A stretch of DNA of 64,000 nucleotides. Origin: JAGDMS01 sp050015455. GTDB lineage: Bacteria; Desulfobacterota; Binatia; HRBIN30. Position numbers and translations under genes: made by a program. A model generated the notes under the pieces. That model saw only the letters and a list, made by a program, of their open reading frames with translations, was not told the origin of the DNA and searched no databases. Where the stretch lies: positions 1-64,000 of the forward strand of contig JBEKBJ010000009.1 in the NCBI GenBank assembly GCA_050015455.1. The letters are read 5' to 3'. Shown here one piece after another: positions 17,974 through 29,757 of this stretch. Every line of letters begins with the position of its first letter. Within the stretch, counting starts at the first letter, position 1.

Positions 17974-19119
17974 ATGCGAACGGTGAAGTGGAACGCTTTA
18001 CTCTCATGCCTCTGCGGACTCGCGGTGGTGTTGGGAGGCGTGGCGGTTAGCGCTCGAGCTGACGTCACGACGGAAAAGGGGGCATCGATCCTCATCTTTC
18101 CCAAGGTGCGCGCCGACGGCACGTTCGATACCATCATTCAAATTGCGAACACCAGTAACAGCATGAGGTATCTACAGTGCTTCTACGTGAACGCGTCCTT
18201 GCTGGACTCGCTCACGCATTTGCCGTGCACGGTCCCCAGCGCCACCTGCGTACCGCAGTGCCAGGAGACGGATTTCACCATTTGGCTCACTAAGCAGCAG
18301 CCAACACATTGGAGCGTGAGCGAAGGCCGCTATTTCAATCCCAATGCGGGATTCGGCACTTATGATTCGGGCTTCGTGCCTGGTCACATCCCGCCGGTGA
18401 CCGACTTCGTCGGCGAGCTGAAGTGCATCGAGGTGGATGCTTCCGGCAATCCGTCCATCTCCAACAGTCTAAAGGGTGAGGCCACCCTCGTCTCGCTTGT
18501 GACCGGGGGGGGCAGTACCTTGAGCTCTAATCTCACCGCTGAAGGCGATGTCGCCAAGTATAACGCGATCGGCATCCAAGGTAACCCGGACGTCGCGCCG
18601 GTGAATCCGCTCTTGCTCGACGGGGGCGCGACGTACAATGCCTGTCCAGCCAAGCTGATCTTGAACCACTTCACCAGTGGCGCGCCCGACATTGTCGTGA
18701 GCGAGCTCACTACCGATACGTCGGCAGAGTTCACCGACTTGACGCTGGTGCCGTGCAACGAAGACTTCGAGAATCAAATCCCGAAATCGGTGACCGTGCA
18801 GTTCCTCGTTTACAATGAGTTCGAAGAGAGATACTCGACGAGCATCACAGTCTCTTGCTTTTTGGAGACCGAACTTGCCAACATCGGCCAGGTGTTCACA
18901 TACGGGTTTCTCGGCACGGAGGTGGCGCAGGCCATCATCACTCCGGTCGTGCAGGCCGATGGCTCTTCCGGCGGCCTGGTAGGCATCGCGGAACGGATCA
19001 CCACTGTTGAGGTAGCGTCGCCGGCGACGGCGGCACGTGCGGCGTACAACCTGCACAGCGAAGGCAGCTTCATTCCTCCGATTGGGCCGGACCAGATCAC
19101 GCTGCCGGCAGAGCAGTGA
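17974..19119 (+). CDS. Secreted protein of unknown family, tandem paralogue 1
   Basis: A 381-residue exported protein. The signal peptide begins MRTVKWN and is cleaved near ARA (about residue 29). I do not recognise the domain. It starts with a beta-rich block (ILIFPKVRADGTFDTIIQIANT then QCFYVNA), continues with GELKCIEV, YNACPAKLILNHF and TLVPCNEDFENQ, and ends with VQFLVYNEFEERYSTS. All these blocks recur in the next gene. The conserved Cys residues suggest disulphides and an extracytoplasmic location. ATG 17974 is set by a very strong ribosome site; the ATG/GTG codons upstream lack one. The role is unknown; it may be an adhesin-like or matrix protein given the nearby surface proteins. Confidence 0.72.
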   Translation: MRTVKWNALLSCLCGLAVVLGGVAVSARADVTTEKGASILIFPKVRADGTFDTIIQIANTSNSMRYLQCFYVNASLLDSLTHLPCTVPSATCVPQCQETDFTIWLTKQQPTHWSVSEGRYFNPNAGFGTYDSGFVPGHIPPVTDFVGELKCIEVDASGNPSISNSLKGEATLVSLVTGGGSTLSSNLTAEGDVAKYNAIGIQGNPDVAPVNPLLLDGGATYNACPAKLILNHFTSGAPDIVVSELTTDTSAEFTDLTLVPCNEDFENQIPKSVTVQFLVYNEFEERYSTSITVSCFLETELANIGQVFTYGFLGTEVAQAIITPVVQADGSSGGLVGIAERITTVEVASPATAARAAYNLHSEGSFIPPIGPDQITLPAEQ

Positions 19120-19191
19120 TCGCTGGCACAGAGGCAAAGAGGGGAAAAGGCAGTGGCTGGTTTCTCCCTGATAGGTGAAAGGAGAAGGGCA

Positions 19192-20478
19192 ATGCGTACG
19201 GTGAAGTGGAATCCTTTTCTCTCGGGTGTAGCGATGCTCCTGGGAGGGGTGCTCCTATGGGCGGGTGCTGCGCACGCCGATATCTCGTCGACTAACCCGG
19301 CGGCGATCGTGGTGTTCCCGAAAATAGTGGTCGATACGGGCGCTGTGATATCGGACGCGAAAATCGACACCGTCATTCAACTGACCAATACCGCCCCCCA
19401 GGCGGTGAACGTGCGGTGCTTCTACGTCGACGCCAACGGGCACTGCTCGAACGCCCCGACTGCATTCTGCGATCCGGGCCAGCCGGCGAGCGACTACTGT
19501 AGCAGCCCCGGCTATTGCATACCGGGCTGGGTGGAGACTGATTTCTCTTTCCAGCTGACGGCCAATCAGCCGCTCGTGTGGACAGTGTCTGCAGGCTTGG
19601 CCGGCGGAGACTTTCCACTCGCCTCGTTGCCAGGTATAGGCGGTGAGCTCAACACCGGCAGCATCCCGCAGGCGGCTGAGGATCCGATGCTCGGCGAGCT
19701 GAAATGCGTCGAGGTCGGCGATGACGAGATGCCGGTCGATACGAACGACCTCAAGGGCGAAGCGACAATAGAGCTCCTGACCGGGGTAAATATCGACATC
19801 GAGGGCTACAACGCCGTCGGCATCCAGGCGATCCCAGGGAGCTGCAGCGGCGACTCCTCGATATCGTGCACCGCCGATACGGACTGCCAGCCGCCGGCAA
19901 CGAGTGCTGATGACACGCCGTGCATACACGTGAACAATTTTGACAACACTCTGGTGATCGGCGGGCCGAACGCGGAGTACAACGGTTGCCCGAACACCCT
20001 CATCCTTGACCACTTCTTCGATGACGCGCCGGTGCTTGGGAGCAACGTCGATACGTGGCTCACGTTGGTGCCGTGCTCGGAGGACTTCTTCACACAGACC
20101 TGCGTCACAACCACCGTGCAGTATCTGGTGTACAATGAATTCGAGCAGCGCTTCTCGACCAGCCGGCCGCTGACGTGCTTTAGCGAGTTGCAGCTTTCGG
20201 ACATCGATACGCGTCTTGGCAACGACCCGCCGAACAACTACACCTCGATCTTCAATGTCAATGTTGAGGGGACGCTGACGGGGCAGACGGTTATCCGTGG
20301 TGTCGCCGATTCCGACCCTACCATAACGCCTGGACACGGTCTGCTCGGGGTCGTACATGAGTTCCACCAGCTGAACGGCGGATCGGCCCCCGTCTTCTCC
20401 GCTGCGTATATGCTGGATCTGAGTGGCTCACGGACGCAGGCCGACATCGTGCTGATGCCGCCGCCTTCGCCACAGTAA
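19192..20478 (+). CDS. Secreted protein of unknown family, tandem paralogue 2
   Basis: A 428-residue paralogue of the preceding gene with the same signal-peptide opening (MRTVKWN), ribosome-site context (GGAGAAGGGCA) and block order (IVVFPKIV, TVIQLTNTA, RCFYVDA, GELKCVEV, YNGCPNTLILDHF, TLVPCSEDFF, VQYLVYNEFEQRFSTS). It carries an extra Cys-rich insertion (about residues 205-250, CSGDSSISCTADTDC). It lies 72 bases after its partner and ends in a shared terminator, so the two form one operon created by tandem duplication. The function is unknown; disulphide-bonded and secreted by inference. Confidence 0.72.
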   Translation: MRTVKWNPFLSGVAMLLGGVLLWAGAAHADISSTNPAAIVVFPKIVVDTGAVISDAKIDTVIQLTNTAPQAVNVRCFYVDANGHCSNAPTAFCDPGQPASDYCSSPGYCIPGWVETDFSFQLTANQPLVWTVSAGLAGGDFPLASLPGIGGELNTGSIPQAAEDPMLGELKCVEVGDDEMPVDTNDLKGEATIELLTGVNIDIEGYNAVGIQAIPGSCSGDSSISCTADTDCQPPATSADDTPCIHVNNFDNTLVIGGPNAEYNGCPNTLILDHFFDDAPVLGSNVDTWLTLVPCSEDFFTQTCVTTTVQYLVYNEFEQRFSTSRPLTCFSELQLSDIDTRLGNDPPNNYTSIFNVNVEGTLTGQTVIRGVADSDPTITPGHGLLGVVHEFHQLNGGSAPVFSAAYMLDLSGSRTQADIVLMPPPSPQ

Positions 20479-20504
20479 TTGCATCGAGTAGCTTTGGTGA
20501 GCGC

Positions 20505-20542
20505 AAGGGCCGGGCGGTCATCTCGCCCGGCCCTTCGCTTTT
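20505..20542 (+). terminator. Rho-independent terminator between convergent genes
   Basis: A perfect 12-base-pair stem (AAGGGCCGGGCG / CGCCCGGCCCTT) with a 7-base loop is followed by CGCTTTT. It ends the paralogue operon and lies just before the 3' end of the minus-strand htrA, so it may serve both. Confidence 0.85.
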
Positions 20543-20576
20543 CTGGCCCGGAAGACCCCCGGCGCTTTCGCCACCG

Positions 20577-21926
20577 CTACGCGTTCCCGGCGAAGGGGAC
20601 GTTGACGCGGTAGACGTAGGCGCCGCGGCGAATGGAGACCAGAGCGCCGCGCGCCGAGCGCACCTCGATCATTGTGCGGCGGAAATCCTCCAAACTCCGC
20701 ACTGACGTGCCCGCGAGCGCAACGATAGCATCGCCACTCTCAACCCCGATCCGCGCCGCCGGGCTTTGTGGCCGCACCGCATCGACGCGTAGGCCGTTCC
20801 GCGCGTCCGTCAGCCGCACCCCGATCAGTTGCCAAGCCAGAGCGTCAGCCCTTTCCGGCGGGAAGCGGCGTGCATGCAGGGTCAACCGGCGTGCTCCGCT
20901 GTCTCCCATGACGGTGAGTTCAATTGCACTGCTCTCGGCGTGGTCGCGAATGCGTTGGTCATACTCTTCCGCCGAGTGCACATCGCGGTTGTCGACGGCG
21001 GTGATCACCTCTCCCGGAGTGATGCGGGCGTCCGCCGCCGGACTGCCGGATTCGATGCTCCGCACCACGACGCCGTACCGGCGCTGCGTCTGCATTTCTA
21101 ATTGCGCGGCAAGCTCGGGAGTCAGATCCTGTACGATGGCGCCGACCCAAGGGACGTGCACTTCGCCGTAGCTGATCAGATCGGTGACGATGCGGCGGGC
21201 CCGGTTGATGGGGATGGCGAAGCCGATGCCCTGCGCCTTCTGATAGATCGCGGTGTTGATGCCGATGAGATCGCCGCTGAGATTCAGTAGTGGCCCGCCG
21301 GAGTTGCCGGGATTGATCGACGCGTCGGTCTGGATGAAGTCGTAATAGGTTTGCTCGCCGGTCTTCAGTGAACGGCCGAGCGCGCTGACCACCCCTGTCG
21401 TTACCGTGTGTGAGAGTCCGAAGGGATTGCCGATGGCGATCACGGTTTCGCCGATCATGAGGTCGTCGGAGTCGCCCATGTTGATGTACGGTAGCGAGGT
21501 GTCGGTCTTGACCTTGAGCACGGCCAGGTCGGAGTCCGAATCCGCACCAACCAATTGCGCTTCGAAGTCTCGATCGTCCGCCAGCGTCACCTTGATCTCG
21601 CTGCCGTGCAGGACGACGTGCTGGTTGGTCAGTATGTAGCCGTCGGGCCGGATGACAACGCCGGAACCGAGGCTGGTTTGCTTGTAGCGCTCCACCCGTG
21701 GCTCGGAGAAATCGTGGAAGAACTCGTCGAACAGCGGATCCCGAAAGGCAGGGAACGGGCTGGTCTGGCGTGCCACGATGGTTTCCGTGGAGATGTTAAC
21801 CACGGCCGAACTGACCTTGTGGACCGCTTCGACAACCGGCGTGCGCCGGATCGGAGAGACGTCGGCGTGCGCTGCCAGCGGCAACGCGAGCACAGTCACA
21901 AAAGCCAACAATAATTGTAGCCGCAT
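20577..21926 (-). CDS. Periplasmic serine protease, HtrA/DegS-DegQ family (second copy)
   Basis: A 449-residue HtrA protease. A signal peptide covers about residues 1-22 (LPLAAHA). The catalytic triad is His103 (LTNQHVV), Asp133 (SDSDLAVLKV) and Ser209 (GNSGGPLL). Two PDZ-like regions follow (about 255-345 and 360-445). The frame is open upstream to 22115, but ATG 21926 begins the signal peptide and the upstream codons run through a palindromic repeat. It differs clearly from the copy at 625-2106, so the two are not a recent duplication. It is downstream of the arginine decarboxylase and may be read from the same message. Confidence 0.91.
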   Translation of the reverse strand: MRLQLLLAFVTVLALPLAAHADVSPIRRTPVVEAVHKVSSAVVNISTETIVARQTSPFPAFRDPLFDEFFHDFSEPRVERYKQTSLGSGVVIRPDGYILTNQHVVLHGSEIKVTLADDRDFEAQLVGADSDSDLAVLKVKTDTSLPYINMGDSDDLMIGETVIAIGNPFGLSHTVTTGVVSALGRSLKTGEQTYYDFIQTDASINPGNSGGPLLNLSGDLIGINTAIYQKAQGIGFAIPINRARRIVTDLISYGEVHVPWVGAIVQDLTPELAAQLEMQTQRRYGVVVRSIESGSPAADARITPGEVITAVDNRDVHSAEEYDQRIRDHAESSAIELTVMGDSGARRLTLHARRFPPERADALAWQLIGVRLTDARNGLRVDAVRPQSPAARIGVESGDAIVALAGTSVRSLEDFRRTMIEVRSARGALVSIRRGAYVYRVNVPFAGNA

Positions 21927-21990
21927 GGCCAGTGAGTGCAGCACGGATGCCCGCAAGTCAAGGAGGAGAGACCGACGTCCGCAAAAGCAG

Positions 21991-22030
21991 GTTCCTCCCC
22001 TTACCAAGGGGAGGTCAGGAGGGGTTGCAA
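21991..22030. repeat. Dispersed palindromic repeat
   Basis: A 9-base-pair perfect stem (CCTCCCCTT / AAGGGGAGG, 21994-22014) is followed by TCAGGAGGGGTT. The same plan, a C/T-rich by A/G-rich hairpin and then a (G)TCAGG..GGGG tail, recurs at 41725-41765 and 46022-46056. It lies in the gap between htrA and the arginine decarboxylase gene and may stabilise or terminate that message. Confidence 0.6.
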
Positions 22031-22075
22031 GCAGCGCCGCTGTTATGAGCTGAGCGCCGATTGGATTGTTACCGC

Positions 22076-22624
22076 CTATTCCGCGAACACCGCGGCGGCC
22101 ACCACGGACGTCCACAGCCCGTCCTTATCACCGATGGCGGACTGCGTGACATTGCGCGTGACAACAATCTCGGTCGACAAACGCCACACGTCCTTGCGCT
22201 CGTCGTAGCTCTTGTTGGCGTCGAACTCGACACCCAGGAGCGTCGCCAGCATGGAGGCGGCGAGGTCTTCGGCGTAATCGCCCGCCTTGTCGTCGGTCTG
22301 CCCGAAGCTGTGGTGCTCGGCCAGATAACCGTACTGCGTGCGGTCCTTGGGGATGGCGACGCCGACCGAGGCAGCAATCAAACGGTGCGGTTCGTTGGTG
22401 GCGTTATCGCTCATGACGACGTAAAGAATCTGGCCGGGTTTGAGCAGCGTCAGGCCTTCCTGCGCGGTGATCAACTTGGCGTGAGGCGGGAAAATGCTCG
22501 AGACGCGAACGACGTTGAACTGTGCGATCTTGGCGCTGCGCAGGGCCATTTCGAAGCTGGTCAGCTTCTCGCGATGCTTCCCCACTCCTCGGGTGAGAAA
22601 GATCTTCTTGGCCACCATCGACAT
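22076..22624 (-). CDS. pdaD: Pyruvoyl-dependent arginine decarboxylase
   Basis: A 182-residue proenzyme that converts arginine to agmatine, the first step of one polyamine route. The self-processing site is visible as RVSSIFPP: cleavage between Ser42 and Ser43 would give the pyruvoyl group on the large subunit, as in the Methanocaldococcus jannaschii enzyme (RISSIMPP). Also conserved is AASVGVAIPKD. ATG 22624 is set by a GAAGGAGGAG ribosome site; the frame extends a little upstream without one. It follows the methylmalonyl-CoA mutase gene by 114 bases on the same strand. The family is mostly archaeal with scattered bacterial members. Confidence 0.87.
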   Translation of the reverse strand: MSMVAKKIFLTRGVGKHREKLTSFEMALRSAKIAQFNVVRVSSIFPPHAKLITAQEGLTLLKPGQILYVVMSDNATNEPHRLIAASVGVAIPKDRTQYGYLAEHHSFGQTDDKAGDYAEDLAASMLATLLGVEFDANKSYDERKDVWRLSTEIVVTRNVTQSAIGDKDGLWTSVVAAAVFAE

Positions 22625-22738
22625 CGCTACTCCTCCTTCCCCAAGAGCCACCGAGATTGCGGCGCGTTTAACACGATTGCGGCGCGGCTACAACCGCAGC
22701 CTCGGTACAGTGGAACTGCCGACACGGGGCGCAGCCCG

Positions 22739-24405
<1,667 letters not shown>

Positions 24406-24409
<4 letters not shown>

Positions 24410-24905
24410 TCGATCACCGCCAGCGCCTGGCCTGCCTCCACCGCTTGCCCCGGCTCGACCAGCACCTCTTTTACTTCGCCGGTGGCAGGTGACTTCACCT
24501 CGTTCTCCATCTTCATCGCTTCGATGACCAGTAGTCCCTGGTCGCGCACGACCACATCGCCGACCTGGATCAGCACTTCGACGACTTTACCGGGCATCAA
24601 GGCGCGCACCTCGTGCCTGCCTTTCTCCTCTTCGGGCTCGCCCAACATGACTAGCCGCCGGCGCTCATCGACGATGCGTAACCGGAAGACCTCGCCGGCG
24701 ATCGACACGGTGTAGTGATCGCCATCGATCCCAACGTCGGCCACTACCGAATGCCCGTCGATGAGCAGCGAGTACGTGTTGGGTCCGATGCGCCGGCTGT
24801 CGACGGTGCGCGGCACGCCGTCGATTTCCACCGTGAAGGCGGAATCGCCTGCCGCGTGCACCTCGATGCGGTGCGTCTGCTGCTCGAGTTCCGCCAGGTA
24901 CGCCA

Positions 24906-24906
<1 letters not shown>
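24406..24906 (-). CDS. Biotin carboxyl carrier protein of an acyl-CoA carboxylase
   Basis: A 166-residue biotin carrier. The C-terminal biotinyl domain (about residues 95-166) contains the EAMKMENEV motif, with Lys132 as the biotinylated residue. The first 90 residues form a beta-rich segment typical of carriers split from propionyl-CoA carboxylase alpha chains. Its ATG overlaps the stop of the biotin carboxylase gene and its stop overlaps the mutase start, so translation of the three is coupled. It shuttles carboxybiotin between the biotin carboxylase and the carboxyltransferase encoded upstream. Confidence 0.9.
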
Positions 24907-26417
<1,511 letters not shown>

Positions 26418-26527
26418 TATCGTGATTCGTGCTCGTGAATCGTGCTCGGAGAGTCCAGCGGTGCTGCGCACCGCTGCGGCTGCTCGCTCTGTTCCACGAG
26501 CACCACTCACGAACACGACTCACGATC
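26418..26527. repeat. Long imperfect inverted repeat between carboxylase genes
   Basis: The 110-base spacer between the carboxyltransferase and biotin carboxylase genes begins with repeated CGTGATTCGTGCTCGTGAATCG and ends with a near-complement (CCACGAGCACCACTCACGAACACGACTCACGAT). On the message it could fold into a hairpin with arms of about 30 bases. It may be an mRNA processing or stability element that sets subunit ratios; this is inference. Confidence 0.55.
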
Positions 26528-28078
26528 TTACAAGGGAATGTTGCCATGCTTCTTGGGCGGGTTCTTGTCGCGCTTGCTTTCGAGGATCTCGAGGGCGCGA
26601 ATCAGCTTCGGACGCGTGTCCTCTGGCATGATGATCTCGTCGACGTAGCCCAGCTCGGCGGCCTTGAACGGGTTGGCAAAGGTGCGGCGATACTCGTCCA
26701 CCAAGCGTTCTTTTTCGCCCACCGGATCGCCAGCGCGATCGAGCTCGTTGCGGAACACGATGTTGACGGCGCCGTCGGGCCCCATGACCGCGATCTCGGC
26801 GGTCGGATACGCGAAGTTGATGTCGCCGCGGATGTGCTTCGAGGACATGACGTCGTAGGCGCCGCCGTAAGCTTTGCGCGCGATCACCGTGACCTTGGGG
26901 ACAGTGGCCTCGCAGTACGCATACAGCAACTTGGCGCCGTGCGTGATGATACCGCCGTACTCCTGTGCCGTTCCCGGGAGAAAGCCCGGCACGTCGACGA
27001 AGGTGACGATCGGGATGTTGAAGCAGTCACAGAAGCGCACGAAGCGCGCCGCCTTCTTGGAGGCATTGATGTCGAGGCAGCCGGCGAGGAAGGCGGGCTG
27101 GTTCGCCACGATCCCGACCGAACGCCCGCCCAAACGTCCGAAACCGATCACGATGTTCTTGCCGTACTCACGTTGCACCTCGAAAAAGTGGCGATCGTCG
27201 ACGACCGCGGTGATGATGTCGCGAATGTCGTAGGGCTTGTTCGGGGTGTCCGGCACTATCGAACGCAGTTTCTCATCGCGGCGCAACGGATCGTCGTCGG
27301 TCGGCACAAACGGTGGATCCTCGAGGTTGTTGCTTGGGATGTAGGAGAACAGTTCGCGCACCATGGCGAGGCATTCGCGATCGTCACGGCCGGAGAAGTG
27401 CGCCACGCCGCTGCGAGTGTTGTGCGTGACCGCGCCACCGAGATCCTCCTTCGTCACCTCCTCGTGAGTCACTGCCTTGATGACGTCGGGGCCGGTGATA
27501 AACATGTAGCCGATCTTCTCGACCATGAAAATGAAGTCGGTCATGGCCGGCGAGTACACCGCGCCGCCGGCGCACGGCCCCATGACGACGGAGATCTGCG
27601 GGACGACTCCGGATGCCAGCACGTTGCGCAAGAAGATGTCGGCGTAGCCGCCCAGGCTGACGACGCCTTCCTGAATGCGCGCGCCGCCGGAGTCGTTCAG
27701 GCCGATCACCGGCGCGCCCGTCTTCATCGCCAGCTCCATGATCTTACAGACCTTCTCCGCGAAGGCGCCGCTCAAACTGCCGCCGAACACGGTGAAGTCC
27801 TGCGAGAAGACGTACACCAAGCGGCCATCAATGGTGCCGGAGCCGGTGACCACGCCGTCGCCCGGTATCTTCTTCTTGTCCATGTCGAAATCGGTGCAAC
27901 GGTGGGTTTTGAACTTGTCGGTCTCCACGAAGGAGCCGGGATCGAGCAGCACATCGATGCGTTCGCGGGCGCTGAGCTTGCCTGAAGCGTGCTGCCGCTC
28001 GATGCGATCGTCACCACCGCCCAGTTCGGCTTCCCGGTGCAGGCGCTCGAGTTGTTCCAGGTTCTCTTTTAGGCCCAT
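26528..28078 (-). CDS. pccB: Propionyl-CoA carboxylase beta (carboxyltransferase) subunit
   Basis: A 516-residue acyl-CoA carboxyltransferase. Conserved blocks are GKLSARERIDVLLDPGSF at the N-terminus, NDSGGARIQEGV in the first crotonase-like half, and VDVPGFLPGTAQEYGGII with YGGAYDVMSSKHI in the second. It moves the carboxyl group from biotin to propionyl-CoA to give methylmalonyl-CoA for the mutase. I chose ATG 28078; a GTG six codons upstream is possible. It is the first gene of the minus-strand operon. Methylmalonyl-CoA decarboxylase alpha subunits are close relatives, but no sodium-pump membrane subunits are present, so the carboxylase role is favoured. Confidence 0.91.
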   Translation of the reverse strand: MGLKENLEQLERLHREAELGGGDDRIERQHASGKLSARERIDVLLDPGSFVETDKFKTHRCTDFDMDKKKIPGDGVVTGSGTIDGRLVYVFSQDFTVFGGSLSGAFAEKVCKIMELAMKTGAPVIGLNDSGGARIQEGVVSLGGYADIFLRNVLASGVVPQISVVMGPCAGGAVYSPAMTDFIFMVEKIGYMFITGPDVIKAVTHEEVTKEDLGGAVTHNTRSGVAHFSGRDDRECLAMVRELFSYIPSNNLEDPPFVPTDDDPLRRDEKLRSIVPDTPNKPYDIRDIITAVVDDRHFFEVQREYGKNIVIGFGRLGGRSVGIVANQPAFLAGCLDINASKKAARFVRFCDCFNIPIVTFVDVPGFLPGTAQEYGGIITHGAKLLYAYCEATVPKVTVIARKAYGGAYDVMSSKHIRGDINFAYPTAEIAVMGPDGAVNIVFRNELDRAGDPVGEKERLVDEYRRTFANPFKAAELGYVDEIIMPEDTRPKLIRALEILESKRDKNPPKKHGNIPL

Positions 28079-28261
28079 AAGAAAGCTTGTCCCCACCTGC
28101 GGGCCGGGACGCAGCCGTCTTCATATGCGTCCCGCGAAGGGAATTCAAGGATGCGGCTCAGCGCAGTTTGCCAACTTCGGCTATAGTGGGGCTGCGCATG
28201 CTCGGCCCGTTCGCCGCGTAAAATGCGACCGAGGCGCTGGAGGCACCGGCCAGGAATAGTG

Positions 28262-28267
28262 TATACT
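28262..28267 (+). promoter_or_regulatory. Possible -10 element upstream of the radical SAM gene
   Basis: TATACT is preceded directly by TG, but no good -35 is found 16-18 bases upstream. It is followed 17 bases later by the GGAGGTG ribosome site of the TTG-started gene at 28295. If real, it would be a short-leader, possibly activator-dependent promoter. Confidence 0.35.
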
Positions 28268-28294
28268 ACGCCCCGAGTCCGACGGAGGTGACGG

Positions 28295-29503
28295 TTGTTG
28301 GAGGTCGAAAAAAGGCAATACCGCTTCCCTGCGATTTACTTTGAAGCCACGCGGTTGTGCAACCTGCAGTGTTCCGTGTGCATGTCCGCGAGCAACGACG
28401 CGGAGCGCGTGCGCGCCAGTCGCAGGCAGGAATTGAGCTTCGAAGAGATCCGCGATCTGGTGCTCATACCCGCCAAGCGCCTCGGCGTGCTGGCCATCGG
28501 CTGGAGCGGCGGCGAGTTCCTGCTGCGCAAGGATGCCTTCGACCTCTTTCGGCTGACCATCGACCTGGGCTACCAGTGCAAGCTGTGCAGCAACGGTGAG
28601 CTGCTGACGCGCGATGTCTTGCTGCAGATCAAAGAGGCCACTGGCGGGCGGGTGACCATCGCCCTTGGCCTGAATTCCATCGATGAACACAACGTCTGGA
28701 GCCGCGACGCGGCGCCGGACCGCACGCTGGAAGTGTTGGATCTCTGTGACGAGCTGAAGATCGACCGCCACGTCATCATCACCATCGGTAAACACAACGC
28801 CGAGAGCTTCGAACGCACGGTGAAATACCTGGTGGATCGCCACATCTCCTACAACCGCTCGCCGCTGGTGGCCCGCGGGTCGGGCTGCGATGCCTTCATG
28901 GAGAAGGCCTTCGATCGAAAGGATCTGGAGGCAAAATTTCACCCGGCGCTGCGCCGGCATGTCAACGGCTACGTGAGCTACACGCCGTTCTTTCTCTCGC
29001 CGGAGCTGCACACCGAGGTCTCGGGCGGCGTGCGCAACGGTGCCGTGCCGCACAACCCGCCGATAGGCTGCTGGGTGGGCACGTGGCTGACGTTGAACGC
29101 CGAGGGTGACGTCTCGGTGTGCCCGGTGCTGCTCGACGTGCTCTCAGCCGGCAACGTGCGCGAGAAGCCGCTCGATCGCCTGGTCAACGAAAGCGAGCTT
29201 TTCGCCACCATTCTCGACCGCAGCCAGCTCAAGGGGCGCTGCGGCCGCTGCCGCTACCAATACACCTGCGGCGGATGCCGGGCCATGGCCTACTTCCACA
29301 CCGGCGATTACATGGCCGACGACCCAACCTGCTTCTTCGACCCGGTCGACAAGACCACGGTCAGCGAGCACGAGGAAGAGACCAACCGCTTCTTCAAGAA
29401 ATACCTGATGATCGCCCGTTACGTCGGGCTGTATCAGCGGCCCGAGCGGAAACCGGCCCACCTATCCGAGCGTGCGGAGGAGCGCCCCGGCCTCAACTCG
29501 TAG
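28295..29503 (+). CDS. Radical SAM protein with SPASM-type C-terminal iron-sulphur domain
   Basis: A 402-residue radical SAM protein. The N-terminal cluster motif is Cys22, Cys26, Cys29 (LCNLQCSVC). The second motif GWSGGEFLL lies near residue 70. The C-terminal SPASM region has scattered Cys (CWVGTW, CPVLL, CGRCRYQYTCGGC and a late CFF) that would bind auxiliary clusters. Such enzymes modify peptides or act in cofactor synthesis (PqqE, AlbA, AnSME relatives). A TTG start at 28295 is chosen from the GGAGGTG site 5-11 bases upstream. No precursor peptide, ABC exporter or protease lies beside it, so its substrate is unknown. Confidence 0.85.
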   Translation: MLEVEKRQYRFPAIYFEATRLCNLQCSVCMSASNDAERVRASRRQELSFEEIRDLVLIPAKRLGVLAIGWSGGEFLLRKDAFDLFRLTIDLGYQCKLCSNGELLTRDVLLQIKEATGGRVTIALGLNSIDEHNVWSRDAAPDRTLEVLDLCDELKIDRHVIITIGKHNAESFERTVKYLVDRHISYNRSPLVARGSGCDAFMEKAFDRKDLEAKFHPALRRHVNGYVSYTPFFLSPELHTEVSGGVRNGAVPHNPPIGCWVGTWLTLNAEGDVSVCPVLLDVLSAGNVREKPLDRLVNESELFATILDRSQLKGRCGRCRYQYTCGGCRAMAYFHTGDYMADDPTCFFDPVDKTTVSEHEEETNRFFKKYLMIARYVGLYQRPERKPAHLSERAEERPGLNS

Positions 29504-29525
29504 CGGCGCAGCATGCTGCGCCGCT
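29502..29525. terminator. Palindromic hairpin after the radical SAM gene
   Basis: A 24-base perfect palindrome AGCGGCGCAGCATGCTGCGCCGCT overlaps the stop codon and is followed by GGCGTTTGG. It can form a strong hairpin in either transcript; the T-run is poor, so termination is only probable. Confidence 0.5.
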
Positions 29526-29608
29526 GGCGTTTGGACGTTATCAGGCTATATTCTGCTGAAGTGCCCAGAATATGGCGACGGAGCCCAATCGTGCGGCGCG
29601 ACCAAATC

Positions 29609-29711
29609 GCCCAGGGCAGCGCCCTGGGCTGATGGCTGGCGCCCCTTTGCGGCTTGCTTTTCTGGAGCCCTGAAAGGGCGGAGAGTCATGAGCCCCGGGC
29701 AACGCCCGGGG
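29609..29711. repeat. Mosaic of three hairpins, REP/BIME-like
   Basis: There are three palindromes in about 100 bases: GCCCAGGGC-AGC-GCCCTGGGC (29609-29629), GCCCT-GAA-AGGGC (29667-29679) and GCCCCGGGC-AAC-GCCCGGGG (29692-29711). The arrangement resembles mosaic REP elements seen in many environmental genomes. It fills most of the gap before the UPF0173 gene, whose ribosome site lies beyond it. Confidence 0.6.
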
Positions 29712-29757
29712 TGGCCCGGAAATCATTCCCGGCTCTGCCGGAGAAAGGGACATAACC

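Noticed and set aside
28125..28259. 44-codon frame just upstream of the radical SAM gene, considered as a RiPP precursor
   Set aside because: No ribosome site, no Cys-rich or repeated core, and the likely -10 element lies after it, so it would not be cotranscribed.
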